This document shows, one piece after another, positions 40,009-51,512 of a stretch of 64,000 bases of DNA; the stretch's first letter is position 1; each line of letters opens with the position of its first letter. Origin of the DNA: Blakeslea trispora. Lineage: Eukaryota > Mucoromycota > Mucoromycetes > Mucorales > Choanephoraceae. Location: positions 744,001 through 808,000 of the forward strand of contig JAIWNE010000003.1 of the NCBI GenBank assembly GCA_025331445.1, given 5' to 3'. The position numbers were made by a program, and so were the translations under genes. The notes below the pieces were generated by a model. That model ran no database searches. It was not told where the DNA came from and saw nothing but the letters and a program-made list of their open reading frames with translations.

Positions 40009-41910
40009 TTAAACTTCTTCCAAGTAACGATAATCAAATCTTTTTTTTTTTAAAAAAAAGGGTTAGATAGAAAGTCAAATCATGCATTGCTTTTCTGTTA
40101 CTTGCCTAAACTCAGTCTTCTTGCGCTGACACCATGCACCTTCATAATCAAAGTAGATGTAAGTGCCTTGTTCATAATCCTCAGTGATAGTCTTGGGTTC
40201 TTCATGGCGTTGAAACCAAGTCAAATACTTTTTATGAAAACGCCATGATTGTTTCTTGAGTTCCTTGGCAGCCAAATATCTACAACACTATTTAACCCAC
40301 TGATTTTTCTTCAGATAACTATACACTTACTGCTGATAGGTTCCTTGTTGATAATAAAAGATAAAGAAAAGAGTGTCCATATCAAATTTATCAAACAACA
40401 TTGGATTATCGAAAATAAGTAATGGTTGTTGTGGGTAATAGTTGGGCGTATTAAACGGATTGCGTGGTTGGTATACTTTAGGCCTTTCGGAGTCAATAAG
40501 GTCAGGAACATGCTGAAGACTGGCATCTAGCATTTGGTGTGTATATTGAATGTCCTGCTTGTTTCTGTTCTTGACTGACTCAAAAGAGAGGGCTAGATCT
40601 GCAAGTGAAGAAGGCAGTTGGAAGTCTGAATGAGATGAAGATACCGTTTTGGATTGATCAACAATCTTGGGTGGTTCATTCCAGGCAGAGGCTATAGGGG
40701 GGAATAGGCTTATTCGTTTTTGTTTTAGTGTCATGCTGCATGTATCTTACCTGTAAGATCAGAAGGTGTAGGTGCTATTGCTGTAGTGGGTGGTTGTTGA
40801 TGTGTGCTTGATTCAGATTTGGATGGCTTTGGTATATCTGACAACAAAAAGAAGTGAATACAAGCAGTGCTCAAATAGAATTTTCTTTACCTTTCGATAC
40901 TTTTTTAGGACTAGTGAAAGGTGTTGACTAAATCCACAGAATAAGTAAGACAATAAACAACTAGTTGCTTTGTTTTTCTTTTTACCTTCTCAGACTGCTT
41001 TTGCGCTTGTTTTTCCTCTTCTTCCTCTTCTTCAGGATCCGAATCTATTTTAGCTGTAAAAAAAACAAAGTAAGTCAAGCATGAAGAGAACTAAGCTGCT
41101 GCTTCTTTACCATGAAATTCATCTGTTCTAATAGCATAAAGTTCTTCTTCTTTCTCCAAGTCCAAATCATCATATAGACCTTCATCCTCTTCGAAATCAG
41201 GCTCCTGATTGCACTCAACATAGTATTGAATCACATCTTTGAATTCATTGACACGCTCAGTATCAAGATGATCATTCTCTAACAGACGCAATATCAACTC
41301 TAGGCGATTAATGTGCCATTTTCGGCGCTCATTTGAATGCTCTAGTTCACTCAATCGTTCCGTACGCTGATGGTCCTGCTTCCGATTGCCACGCTTAGAG
41401 CCTGCACCCTCTAACTGTTCCATCTCAAATTCAACTGTCTCCATCTGTCGAGAGAGCTCATCGACAGCGTTCGTCAGGAAATCGCAGCAGTCAGCTTTTT
41501 CTTTCTCCTTTGGATCCAAACGCTCTCGTTGTAGGAGACCCTCTTTGGAGTATGCCTTTGTCTTCATCTCTTTCTCGACCTGTTTGAATCGTTCCATCTG
41601 GGCTTCAATCAGTTTACGGTTCTCCAACAAGGCTCGCTTGTCTTTGATGTCATTGTTGGCAAGCCAAGTCTTGATTTGGTCACGCAGTCGTTGAAGCTTT
41701 TTGATTTCTTTTTTCAAATCTTGCTCGTATTTGTCCTTTTGGTTGGCGTTGTTGGTATAGTGGATTTTGTCAAAGATGGACTCAAATGTCTCTACACCCT
41801 CACTGACTTTTTTCAACAATCTATCAATCTCGGCTTAAATAAGGCGCGTTAATGAACAAATTAGTTGTGTTTCTGGCAGTTAAAGTACCTTGTAATTTTT
41901 TCATAGACAT
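40009..41910 (-). CDS. CCR4-NOT complex subunit NOT3/NOT5
   Basis: Scaffold subunit of the CCR4-NOT deadenylase that also senses slow decoding on ribosomes. Eight exons (41910-41889, 41833-41111, 41053-40986, 40927-40891, 40837-40751, 40691-40331, 40279-40106, 40039-40009) close exactly to 500 aa. The N-terminal coiled coil ([51 protein letters not shown]) is the hallmark Not3 domain. A short Glu- and Pro-rich linker follows, then the C-terminal NOT box ([75 protein letters not shown]). It is shorter than yeast Not3/5, mainly in the linker. The last intron has a GC donor (gcaagt at 40105), and its 31-nt final exon restores FDYRYLEEV. The gene is head to head with eRF3. Confidence 0.92.
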
Positions 41911-42535
41911 CTCCTTATTATTATTATTACGTATAAAATGAATAAAATAAAATAAAATAAAATAAAATAAAATAAAAATAAAATAAATAGTAGAAATCAC
42001 GTAATTTTCAGAATAAAATTCCAGAATTCTCTGAAAAATAATAACATCATTGCTTAAGGAGTTATCCATGAAAGAGTCACTTTCTCGGAATACTGTTTAA
42101 CCTATAATCCTTATTTTGTTGCTATGTAAAGAAAAGGGGACTTATCGATTCATCAAGCTCAAGGGAGACTAATGTGTGGATAACTTGGTGATGTCTTTTC
42201 TATTGAAATGACAATGATTGGTTATGCATTGACCAAACAAATAAAACTGATTTACGTACATTTAAGAGAAAAAAAAAGGACTCCATCGTAGCAGATAAGG
42301 CAATGTTTAAAGCATACATTGCTTAGTTAATAGGGATATTTGAACTGGTTTTTATATAGCACAGATTGTGCTCACTCAACAAAGCTCTCTACTTGATAGA
42401 TGCACAATTGAGTTTTCTTTTGTCTGAAAATAAAGCGAGCGCAGTCACGTCAAATGCCCTAGAAACGGACTTTAGCATAAGTTCCTTGACTGAAATTTTT
42501 AGTTCAATTTTTTTTTTTTTTTTCAAACTATCATT
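41911..42535. promoter_or_regulatory. Bidirectional intergenic region between NOT3/5 and eRF3
   Basis: These 625 bp separate the two divergent start codons and must hold both promoters. It carries the AAAAT repeat on the NOT3/5 side and a pure T tract (about 42510-42523) close to the eRF3 start. No specific binding site is claimed. Confidence 0.5.
41940..41988. repeat. AAAAT microsatellite
   Basis: About eight tandem AAAAT units (taaaataaaataaaat) upstream of the NOT3/5 start codon, in the presumed leader or promoter. Confidence 0.85.
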
Positions 42536-44560
42536 ATGAGCAACGAAACCACCAACTCCTTTTCAAAGATGTCCTTGAACCCTGCTGCTTCTGAGTGGAA
42601 GCCCAACTTTGGTGCCAAATCCTTTGTTCCTTCTTTTTCTGCTCCTCCTGCTGCCGCTGCTGCTGCTCCTGCTCCCACTCCTGCTGCACCAGGTAAGAAG
42701 ATACATAAAGCTCTTTTACTGTCTTTTTTGGTTTCGCATTTCAACTAAGCATTATGTCTTGTTTAAAAAAACATTAGCTCCTGCCGCTCCTAAGGTTGTT
42801 AAGCTTCCTGAATCTAAGCCTGCTGGTAAGAGAGAGAGAGATCAACTTGTATAAAGGTGTGATCTTAATCACCTGTTTTTTCGACTATTTTAGCTCCTGC
42901 TGAAGCACCTAAGCCTAAGACCGAAGCTCCCAAGCCTAAGGCTGAACCTAAAAAAGCTGAAGCCAAGAAGACTGAAGCTCCCAAGAAGGTTGAAGTTGCT
43001 GTTGAAGAACAAGTTGAAGAAGTCGATGATGAAATTGTTGCTGATTTATACGGCAAAGAACACTTGAACGTTGTCTTCATGGGTCACGTCGGTAAGTGAA
43101 GCAAACAAAAAGAAGAAAATGAATCTTATTCTTTTTTAAAGATGCTGGTAAATCTACTATGGGTGGTAACATTCTTTACTTGACTGGTATGGTTGACAAG
43201 CGTACTATGGAAAAGTATGAAAAGGAAGCCAAGGAGGCCGGTAGAGAATCATGGTATCTTTCTTGGGCTTTGGATACCAACACTGAAGAAAGAGCCAAGG
43301 TAAAATTGGATCATGTTGATGATGAGAGAAAGCGATTTAACGGAAAATGAGAATAGGGTAAAACTGTTGAAACCGGTAGAGCTTTCTTCGAGACTGACAC
43401 TCGTCGTTATACCATTTTGGATGCTCCCGGCCACAAGAGTTTCGTGCCCAGTATGATTCAAGGTGCTTCTCAAGCTGATATTGGTGTCCTTGTCATTTCT
43501 GCTCGTAAGGGTGAATTTGAAACTGGTTTTGAACGTGGTGGTCAAACCCGTGAACACACTATGTTGGCCAAAACCTCAGGTGTCAACAAGATGGTCGTTG
43601 CTATCAACAAGATGGATGACCCCACTGTTAACTGGGACAAGGCTAGATACGATGAAATCTTGGCCAAGTTGACTCCCTTCTTGAAGCAGACTGGTTTCAA
43701 TCCCAAGACTGATATCCACTTTATGCCCTTATCTGGTTTCTCTGGTTCTAACATCAAGGACCGTGATCCCAAGAACTGCCCTTGGTACGATGGTCCCTCT
43801 CTTCTTGAATTCTTGGATAACTACAAGACCACTGATAGAAAATTGAATGCTCCTCTTATGCTTCCCATCACTGAAAAGTACAAGGTAGATTTGGTTCAAT
43901 CACCTAAAGAAATCGATTTATTGATGCATAGTTTTTATAGGATATGGGTACTATTGTAGTCGGTAAGATTGAAGCTGGTTATGTCAAGAAGGGTCAACAA
44001 GTGCTTATTATGCCTAACAAGGTAACCGAGGAATAGAGAAAAAAAATGAAAAGAGGACTCACTTTTTTTAGAGCACTTGTGAAATTTCAGCCATCTATAA
44101 TGAAACCGAAGATGAAATTGAACAAGCTGTTTGTGGTGATAACATTCGTTTGCGTTTGAAGGGTATTGAAGAAGATGAGGTCATGCCTGGTTTTGTTCTC
44201 TGTAGTAAAAAGAACCCCATCAAGACAACTACTCAATTTGAAGCACAATTGGCTGTCTTGGATCACAAGAACATTATCTGTGCTGGTTATACTGCTGTTT
44301 TGCATATTCACTCTGCTGCCGAAGAAATCTCTCTCGCTGCTCTTCTTCATTTGATCGACAGAAAGACAGGCAAGAAGACCAAGAGACCTCCTCAATTCAT
44401 CAAGCAAGGTCAAAAGGCTATTGTGCGTATTGAAACTGCTGGTCCCATCTGTATCGAATCCTTCAACAAGGTCCCTCAATTGGGTCGTTTCACTTTGCGT
44501 GATGAAGGCAAGACTGTTGCTATTGGTAAGGTTACCAAGGTTTTAGATCCTTCCGAGTAA
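42536..44560 (+). CDS. SUP35: Translation release factor eRF3 (Sup35-type GTPase) with PAM2-like motif
   Basis: GTPase that helps eRF1 end translation. Seven exons (42536-42692, 42778-42825, 42894-43091, 43142-43299, 43357-43884, 43941-44021, 44072-44560) close to 552 aa. The short N-terminus holds LNPAASEWKPNF, close to the PAM2 consensus that binds poly(A)-binding protein, then Ala/Pro and Lys/Pro/Glu-rich stretches; the Gln/Asn-rich prion domain of yeast is absent. The GTPase core shows GHVDAGKST (about 132-140), DAPGHKSF, NKMD, and then the eRF3-specific segment GFSGSNIKD and the domain 2/3 motifs (ERGGQTREH). Intact and complete. It is divergent from NOT3/5 and 241 bp before the next gene on the same strand. 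Confidence 0.95.
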
Positions 44561-44801
44561 ACAAATTGTTACTTCTTTTTATACTTGTAAAAAAAAAATT
44601 AAAATAAAATAATACATTTATTTGTCAAAGGGAATCTTTTCTACACGATCAAAAAGGGAAATATATGCCTTATTTGACTGATTTGTATCACAATCCCTCC
44701 TCCTTCTGTTTTAAAAGAAGTGACATTCGTTCGAGTTTACTCACGCTTTTTTTTTCTTTACTTTTCTTTTTCGCTTCTTTTTTTTTTTTTTACCTAAAAT
44801 T

Positions 44802-46534
44802 ATGGCTACTGTTCGTTCACTTTCAAGTCGTATTGCTCGTTTCGCACTTTTCGAGTGTACTGCCGATCTATCTCATCTCAGTGTTCATGAGCATGCAGCT
44901 TTGAAGAAGTTAGTAAAGGCAGGCAAGTATATCGATCAACTTTATATGCGCCAAGCTTGGTCTGGTAACGAGGAACTTCGCAAGAAGCTTCATGCTGAAA
45001 ACAATAAGGAACTGTGCACTTTGTTTGAAATGTATAAAGGTCCTTGGGTAAAGAGAGAGCATTCTTTTTTAAGAAAAAAAAAAGGGGGAGCAAAAGTTGA
45101 TCCAGTTCTTATTTTAGGCTCGTGAAGATGATAATACACCATTTGTAGAAGGTGTCCCTACTCGTCCTGAAGGTGGTAACTATTACCCTGAAGATATGAC
45201 CAAGAAGGAATTTGAAGCATGGGTAGAGACACTATCACCTGAGGAACAAAAGAAAGCAAAAGGTTATTACACTATTGTCAAGAGAGATGCTCAGGGCAAG
45301 TTGGTAACTGAATCTTATGCTGAGGCTTACAGTGATCTATTGAAGCCTGTTGCTGCTCAGTTTCATGAAGCAGCAGAAGAATTGAGAAAGATGGAACTGA
45401 GTCAAGATCTTGAAGGCACACGCCTGGACCAGTTCTTGACTTCTCGTGCTAATGCCTTTGAATCCAATGAATACCTTGACTCTGAATTGGACTGGCTTCG
45501 TCTCGGCAAGTTCAACAATTTGGAAGTCACTGTAGGTCCTTATGAGAACTACACTGATTGTTTGTTTGCCTTTAGAAGCGCTTATGAATTCTATATCCAT
45601 GTTCGTGATCAACACTCTTCTCAGCTGTTGGAAAAGTTTTCCGATCTTCAGTTTGTTGAAGATCGTTTGCCTATTCCTGAAAAATACAAGAACGATAAGC
45701 TTGTAGCTGCTCCTATTGTTGTTGTAAACCAACTTTATGCTGCTGGTGATGTTGCTGTAAGTAGGAGAAAAGAGAACATAGAAGAATTAAGATGGACTCA
45801 ATCGTGTAAAAAAGGTACCCATGACAGCTGCTTACAATTTACCTAATGACGAAGAGGCCATCAAGCGAGGTGGATCAAAGCTTGTACTCATCAAGAACGT
45901 TCAAGAAGGCAAGTTCCAGCACGTCTTGACACCTATTGCTCAGCAAGTATTGGCTAAAGACCAACTGAAATACTTGTCCAAGGGTGCTTTCACAACACAT
46001 GTCTTACTTCATGAAGTCTGTCATAGTAATGGTCCTCATCACACATTGGCTGGTGATACAGTCCGCTCTAAGCTCCAAGAACATCATTCTGCTCTTGAGG
46101 AAGCCAAGGCCGATATTGCTGCCTTGTTTGCTGCTGATATCATGGTTGATCATGGCACCATTGACGATGTAACTCAAAAACAATTTTGGGTCACTTTCTT
46201 AGCCTCTGCTTTCCGCTCTATCCGATTTGGTATTCAAGAAGCTCACGGCTTGGGTCAAGCTTGTCAATTGAACTATTTGATTGAGAAGGGTGGCTTTGAA
46301 TGTGATGAAGCTACTCATTTATTCAGTGTTAACTTTGATAAGATTCGATCTGCTGTATCAGACTTGACTCATGATATTCTTGTTCTTCAAGGTGATGGTG
46401 ATAAAAAGGCTGTTGACGAATTTGTGCGTAAATACGGTGTTCTTCACAAAAACACAAAGGCTGCTTTGGAACGTATTGATGGAGCTGGTATTCCTGTTGA
46501 TGTTCGTCCTCATTATCCTTTAGCTGAGCAATAA
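44802..46534 (+). CDS. M49-like zinc hydrolase (dipeptidyl-peptidase III relative)
   Basis: Three exons (44802-45047, 45118-45756, 45815-46534) close to 534 aa. The zinc site is seen as HEVCH (residues 361-365) followed by SNGPHH, with EEAKAD at about 390-395 supplying the third ligand. Classical dipeptidyl-peptidase III has HELLGH and EECRAE and about 700 residues, so this protein is a shorter relative with a five-residue HExxH instead of the six-residue HExxGH. Other family-like stretches are TVGPYENYTDCLFAF and RPHYPLAE near the C-terminus. No signal peptide, so cytosolic. Bacterial and plant relatives exist where this domain is fused to a Nudix domain; none is fused here. Substrate unknown. 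Confidence 0.75.
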
Positions 46535-46546
46535 ATAAATAAAAAA

Positions 46547-47547
46547 CTAGAGTGCATCTCCAAATTCTTTCAACATCAAATCAAGTGCCTTTCTAGCTTG
46601 TTCGTCTTCATCTATGATTTCATGATTGTTACTGAAAGACTGATAGATATCTTCTGGATTGTCGAATGATGTGGCTAGGCCTGAACCAAACTGAGGTATT
46701 TCTGAATATTGAGGCATCTCTGAATAATGAGGTATCTCTGAATACTGTGATATCTCTGAATATTGTGGTATATCCGAGTATTGAGGAATATCCGAGTATT
46801 GAGGTGTTTCTGAAGACTGAGGTGTTTCTATAGACTGAGGCGTTTCTGACTGTTGAGGTGTCTCTGACTGTTGAGGTATCTCTGACTGTTGAGGTGTCTC
46901 TGACTGTTGAGGTGTCTCTGAGTGCTGAGGTGTCTCTGAGTGCTGAGGTGTCTCTGAGTGCTGAGGTGTCTCTGAGTGCTGAGGTGTCTCTGACTGTTGA
47001 GGTATCTCTGAGTGCTGAGGTGCCCTAAGAATAGACTCTAAAGATGGAATAGTCAAAGCGCTGTTTTGTACCTCTTGCGTCTCTTCAGATTCAAACAAAG
47101 GTTGCACGTTTTTAAGCTCTTCTTCTTTGATGTCTTTCATTCTATTGAGGAACTTGTTGTCTTCCTAAAGTAAAACTGATCAGCTCTTCTTCTTCCTTCA
47201 AAGGGTTTATTATTGAATCTTACTCGAAGTATTTCAAGTTTTCTAACCCAGATCTCACGCAAATGAAGCAAGTATTGACGATCATCGTCTAAATCAGAGT
47301 AAGCCTTTCTCGAACGCTTTCTAGAATGTATTTTTAGTGACATGATCTGTAGTAGTTTCGAGAAAAGGCAAAGGGGACCAACTTACGACATACCAGGTGT
47401 GCCGACAGGAAAACGAGTGGCAACTAAAGGAAAAAAACTGGTGTCATAACCCTTATGACCTGGACGAGAATAAGGTAGTTTTGAATTGATAGAAGCATAA
47501 CGTCTGCTGTTATCAGCATGGTTGCTGTTGCTGTTAAATGCAGGCAT
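46547..47547 (-). CDS. Unknown protein with 18 PQxSE hexapeptide repeats
   Basis: Three exons (47547-47387, 47320-47224, 47164-46547) close exactly to 291 aa. The N-terminal third starts MPAFNSNSNHADNSRRYAS and includes a proline-bounded strand (TRFPVGTPG). A coiled coil follows (YLLHLREIWVRKLEILREDN). Then come 18 tandem hexads of type PQHSET, PQQSET and PQYSEI, drifting from His to Gln to Tyr in the third place, and a final helical segment (EQARKALDLMLKEFGDAL). The repeats are encoded by an 18-bp minisatellite. No family recognised. The stop codon is 12 bp from the zinc hydrolase's stop; the 3' ends of the two mRNAs must overlap. The coding reading is supported by exact phase and by the ordered N-terminus. 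Confidence 0.65.
46690..47020 (-). repeat. In-gene minisatellite, 18-bp unit
   Basis: About 18 units of 18 bp, seen on the + strand as gaggtgtctctgagtgct and variants. All stay in frame and encode the PQxSE[T/I] hexads. The central units are nearly identical while the outer ones diverge. Confidence 0.9.
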
Positions 47548-48372
47548 ACTTTTAATTTTAGAAAAAAAGAAAAGGGAAGAACTTTTTTTAACTGCCTCAA
47601 GTAGGGGATATAGGTTACACAAAATACCATTCGAGAGCCTTTATTGTTTCAATCAGATCTTTGAATATCATTCTTTTCTATTAGCAACCATTTGGATTTA
47701 AAAGAGGTAAAGGAAAAGAGACTAAACGATTGAATGCGAATGCCATCTTTTATAATACAAAGGACATTCTGTGACTTAAAAATGGCTTTTACCTATACTG
47801 TTGATATATAGCTTACATTCCCCAGCTCTTTAGCGAACCTTACCACAATATTTTGCTCAGAATATATACCTGGTTTGAAGATATGTGTTAAATGAGCACT
47901 TCAGCCTTATATTGGCAGTAGAGTATGATTGCACTGATAAATTGCTCCTAGTTTGACTTGTGTCATAGACGACTTTTCAAAAAACGCTTCAATAAAAAAA
48001 TGATCTTCAAAAAGAGAATTTAAAAAGTAATGCAAGATTAAATTCAAGTACATGAATGAGCCTTATTGATAGCAAAAGAAAAAGACTGAAATTCAATTGT
48101 AGAGACGTTTTAATGCTTGTTTCTATACTTTTGTTTTTGTAAAAATGACCAAAAGGAAGAAGAGAAATCAAAGTCCTTTTTTGACAGAGTCAATTTTACT
48201 TTATCTTCAAGCTTTTTTTTTTTTTTTTAATAACTGCGATAGTAACAAAGAAACAATTTTGATGCAGTCCAAAAGGTATATATTTTCCGAACTATGATGA
48301 TCAACATTTTACGCTGGTACCTTTTTTTTCTTCTTTTCTTTTCTCTTTTCTTTCACTTGTTACAATCACAGC
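47548..48372. other. Divergent intergenic region, 820 bp
   Basis: Separates the repeat protein and the kinase, transcribed apart. A T run at about 48210-48228 and C/T-rich DNA just before the kinase. No other feature seen. Confidence 0.4.
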
Positions 48373-49875
48373 ATGAGTAGACTAAATGAGGTAATGTAAG
48401 TCAAAAGCAGAAAATTGAAGAGAGAAAAGAAAGAGCCTATTTGTATTAAGAATCCATGTTTAAAACAGGTCAAGAGAAGAACCACAACAAGCACATTTGA
48501 TGCAAAATATGAGAAACTATACACTTTGGGGAAAGGGAACTTTGGTAAAGTATATTTGGTAGAGGACAGAAAGTCAAGGCATCAGGTAAAGCAATTGGAT
48601 CAGACAATTCCATCACAGATTAGAGTCTCGTATTTACCTCAATTCACTTTAGTATGCTGTCAAAGTGGTCGACAAAAAGACGTTCAAGACAGGTGATCAA
48701 AGACAACATGCATTAAGGGAGCAAACGATTTGTGAGACATTTGCTGCTGGACTTAGTCATAAAAGCATAGTCAAAGTGTACGATGTGCTGACTGAAAGTG
48801 ATTATATCTATATTGTGATGGAATACGTAGAAGGTGGAGAATTGTTTGAAAAGATAAAGCAGTCAAAAGGTTTGGCAGAGCCCACAGCTCGAAGGTGGTT
48901 TCGAGAAATCATTGAGGCAGTGGACTATATTCATGATGTAAGTTCTTAACTCTAGTTGCATAGCTTTGCAATAACTAATGTATGCTATAGCATAACATTG
49001 TCCATCGCGATCTGAAGCCAGAGAATGGTAAGATAGAGTTCATTCTGTTCCTTTAGTTTGGCTTGCAGCATTGACGATTTCGGATAGTGTTGGTTGACAA
49101 GACACATCGTATACGAATATGTGATTTTGGCTTTGGAAATATCATCAAAGAAAGACATGAAGTGCTGAGTACTTATTGCGGTAGTCCCTTTTATGCTGCA
49201 CCTGAGATGGTGACAGCTACACCTTATCGAGGCCCACCTGTTGATCTTTGGAGTTGTGGCGTTATCTTGTTTGCCATGTTAACAGGCTCACTTCCCTTTC
49301 AAGGTGACGAAATGCCTCAATTATTTCAAAAGATCAGTCGAGGCATCTATACTATCCCCCCTTACGTCACTCGAGATGCATCTGACCTTATACAAAGGCT
49401 TTTAAGTAGAGACGCCAAAGAGAGGATTACAGCAAAGGACTGCCTGTTGCATCCTTGGCTAATGCCACCCACCATGACCCGCTGCTCGCTTTTGACATCA
49501 TCTCAATTAACCCTTAGCAGTCGCTTGACAAACTTTTCATCTAGAAAGAAAGTCAATCCTTATCCTGAAGGATCTTCCTTAACCTTCATGACCACAACAG
49601 CAGCGACTGAGTCAAAACATGCAACATGTCAAAAGACACCCCCTTTCCTAAACGACTTTGTGCCACCGCCACCATCACCTATCATTGTAAAAAGAAGAGG
49701 CAATGCTAAAAGTAATTATTTCTTCTTTAAGCTATTCAATCGAAAGACGCAAATTGCACCTGCCAGCCCTGTTCTTACACAACACAAGGTTGAGAAAAAG
49801 GATCCTAAACAGCAGCTCTTTTTAGCTAAATTTAAAGGACTATTCAAAACTTCATTTCAAAAACGTCTTACATAA
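48373..49875 (+). CDS. CAMK-like Ser/Thr protein kinase
   Basis: Five exons (48373-48390, 48469-48585, 48653-48937, 48991-49027, 49088-49875) close to 414 aa. The catalytic domain shows LGKGNFGKVYLV (G-loop), AVKVVDKK (Lys), HRDLKPEN (catalytic loop), RICDFGFGN (DFG), YCGSPFYAAPEM (APE), and DLWSCGVILFAMLTGSLPF. The HxHPW-type end (LLHPWLM) is typical of the CAMK/AMPK-like group. The 130-residue tail is Ser/Pro/Lys-rich with FFKLFNRK and ends in FKGLFKTSFQKR, an amphipathic basic stretch that could touch membranes. No UBA or KA1 domain is visible. The first coding exon is 18 nt. The exact subfamily is undecided. Confidence 0.85.
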
Positions 49876-50027
49876 CATAAATTGCTTTGTGTAAAGTGTA
49901 TCATTTTTTTTTTTTTTTTTTTTTTCAAAAAAAAGTTTATTTTTTTTTTTACAGCACAGACTATATTACAATGGCTTTTGACTCTCTTATCGTTGTTATG
50001 TATATGAGGTACAATCTCTCTATCAAA
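49876..50027. other. Short convergent spacer with T runs
   Basis: Between the kinase stop and the carrier stop. Two T runs (18 and 10 nt) near 49904-49952, which could mark 3' processing on the + strand. Confidence 0.35.
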
Positions 50028-51512
50028 TTAATCATCCTTCAGAATGTTTCTTCTAATAAATCCAGAAACAGCTTCAAAGACAACCAAAAGGATACCACCA
50101 CTAAATTGGAACAATAATCAGTAAACTAGCATCTAGACTGTATCACACTGATTTTTTTTTCTCTCTCTTTCTATCTTATCTCAAGATTGACTAATCTCTT
50201 ATCAAAAAAAAAAAAAAGACTTACCCAGGACCCAATCTAAGCACTTTAGGCAAAAATCCACGGTATAATGAAGCAGCACTAAATAGAATGGATGGGATTA
50301 GAAACATTGGTTAACTGAACACTCTATTCATTGTCCCTCTTTTTTTTTCTTTACCCTTCCTCTCTGACAACTGTTGCCAAGGCAGGCAGTGTCCAGTTGT
50401 ATTTTCTAGGACCAACTCCATTATAGCTTTGAACACGGGTCTTTACAACATCAAATGGTGTGTTGAAAGTAGTAGCAATAATACCACCGACTGTACCAGC
50501 AGCAAAATTAGTAAGACGCTGTTGATCGGGATCCTATGATTAAAAAAAAAAAGATAAAAAGAAGATCAGCATAAAACTACACCTTAGTCAATCCAATACC
50601 TTACCTTAGACTTGGGCATAACATCCTTTACTGTGAAAATCAAACCAAAGTAAGAACCGTTCCAGACGGCATGACGCCACATGGTAGCTTCCAAACCATT
50701 AAACAAGGCCAAAATACCTTCTGAGGCAATCACTTTTCTAAAGGTATCGGCAGTACCCTTGTATTTACCGAGCTAAAGAAAACTTGGTTAGTACCTTGTT
50801 GTTTTTTTTCCTTGGAAATAAAGGCCTAATCTACTTACGTTTGCTTTGTCTTGCATTCTAACCTTAATGAGTTCAAAAGGCACAATCAAACCAGCTTCGG
50901 TAATACCAGCACTAATACCAGTGAGAATGGACAATGATTGAGTCACCTTCTCGAAACCAAAGAGCTTTTTGTAGAGAGTAGTGTATTGTTCGTTAGCAGC
51001 AAACTTAGTAGCACGCTTAGGTGCTTCAACCATGATAGGTGGTAGAATACCACGATAAAGAGATGCGGGGCTAAAAAAAAGTTAGCTGCTGTGAGTCACA
51101 CACGCACACACATGTAAAAAATATATGTATATGATGAAAGGTGGGGTAATCATCCAGCCTGATGTTTTTTTAAAAAGAAAAAAAAAAGAGACTTACCCTT
51201 CTTGTTTAATCATGTTCTTCATTGTCTGTATAATACCAGTGCTGACACCTGTACTAAGTTGAGCTCTTGTCTTGACAACTGAAAAACAATTCGTAATATG
51301 CATTAGGAATCTTGCTCGGGGATCATATACTCTCTCCAATTTACTTACCATCCAAAGGATACATTACAAGAGTTTCAGACGTGCCTGCAATAGCACCAGC
51401 TAAGAATTGAAAGCCAAAAGGAAGAGCTAGAAAAAAAAAGCAGACGTGTATTGAGCATATGTGTGTTTCCTTCAAGAAATTACTGCTTACGTTTTTGAGA
51501 ATTGTCAGACAT
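50028..51512 (-). CDS. Mitochondrial carrier, oxodicarboxylate type (Odc-like)
   Basis: Inner-membrane exchanger of the SLC25 family; sequence pattern fits the 2-oxoadipate/2-oxoglutarate carriers Odc1/2 (SLC25A21). Eight exons (51512-51491, 51426-51349, 51278-51197, 51070-50839, 50772-50605, 50533-50355, 50278-50225, 50100-50028) close exactly to 295 aa. Three carrier repeats end their first helices with PLDVVKTR, PFELIKVR and PFDVVKTR. The EAPKRATKF segment and GLEATMWRHAVWNGSYFG are typical of the oxodicarboxylate group, and the protein ends FEAVSGFIRRN. First coding exon 22 nt. Used in lysine degradation/synthesis and TCA anaplerosis. The substrate is inferred from motif recall. Confidence 0.88.

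Noticed and set aside
41386..41694. Plus-strand frame of 102 codons
   Set aside because: Antisense of the NOT3/5 coiled coil.
42609..42854. Leu-rich plus-strand frame over the eRF3 N-terminus
   Set aside because: Out-of-frame reading of the Ala/Pro-coding GCT/CCT runs; the eRF3 frame has splice and family support.
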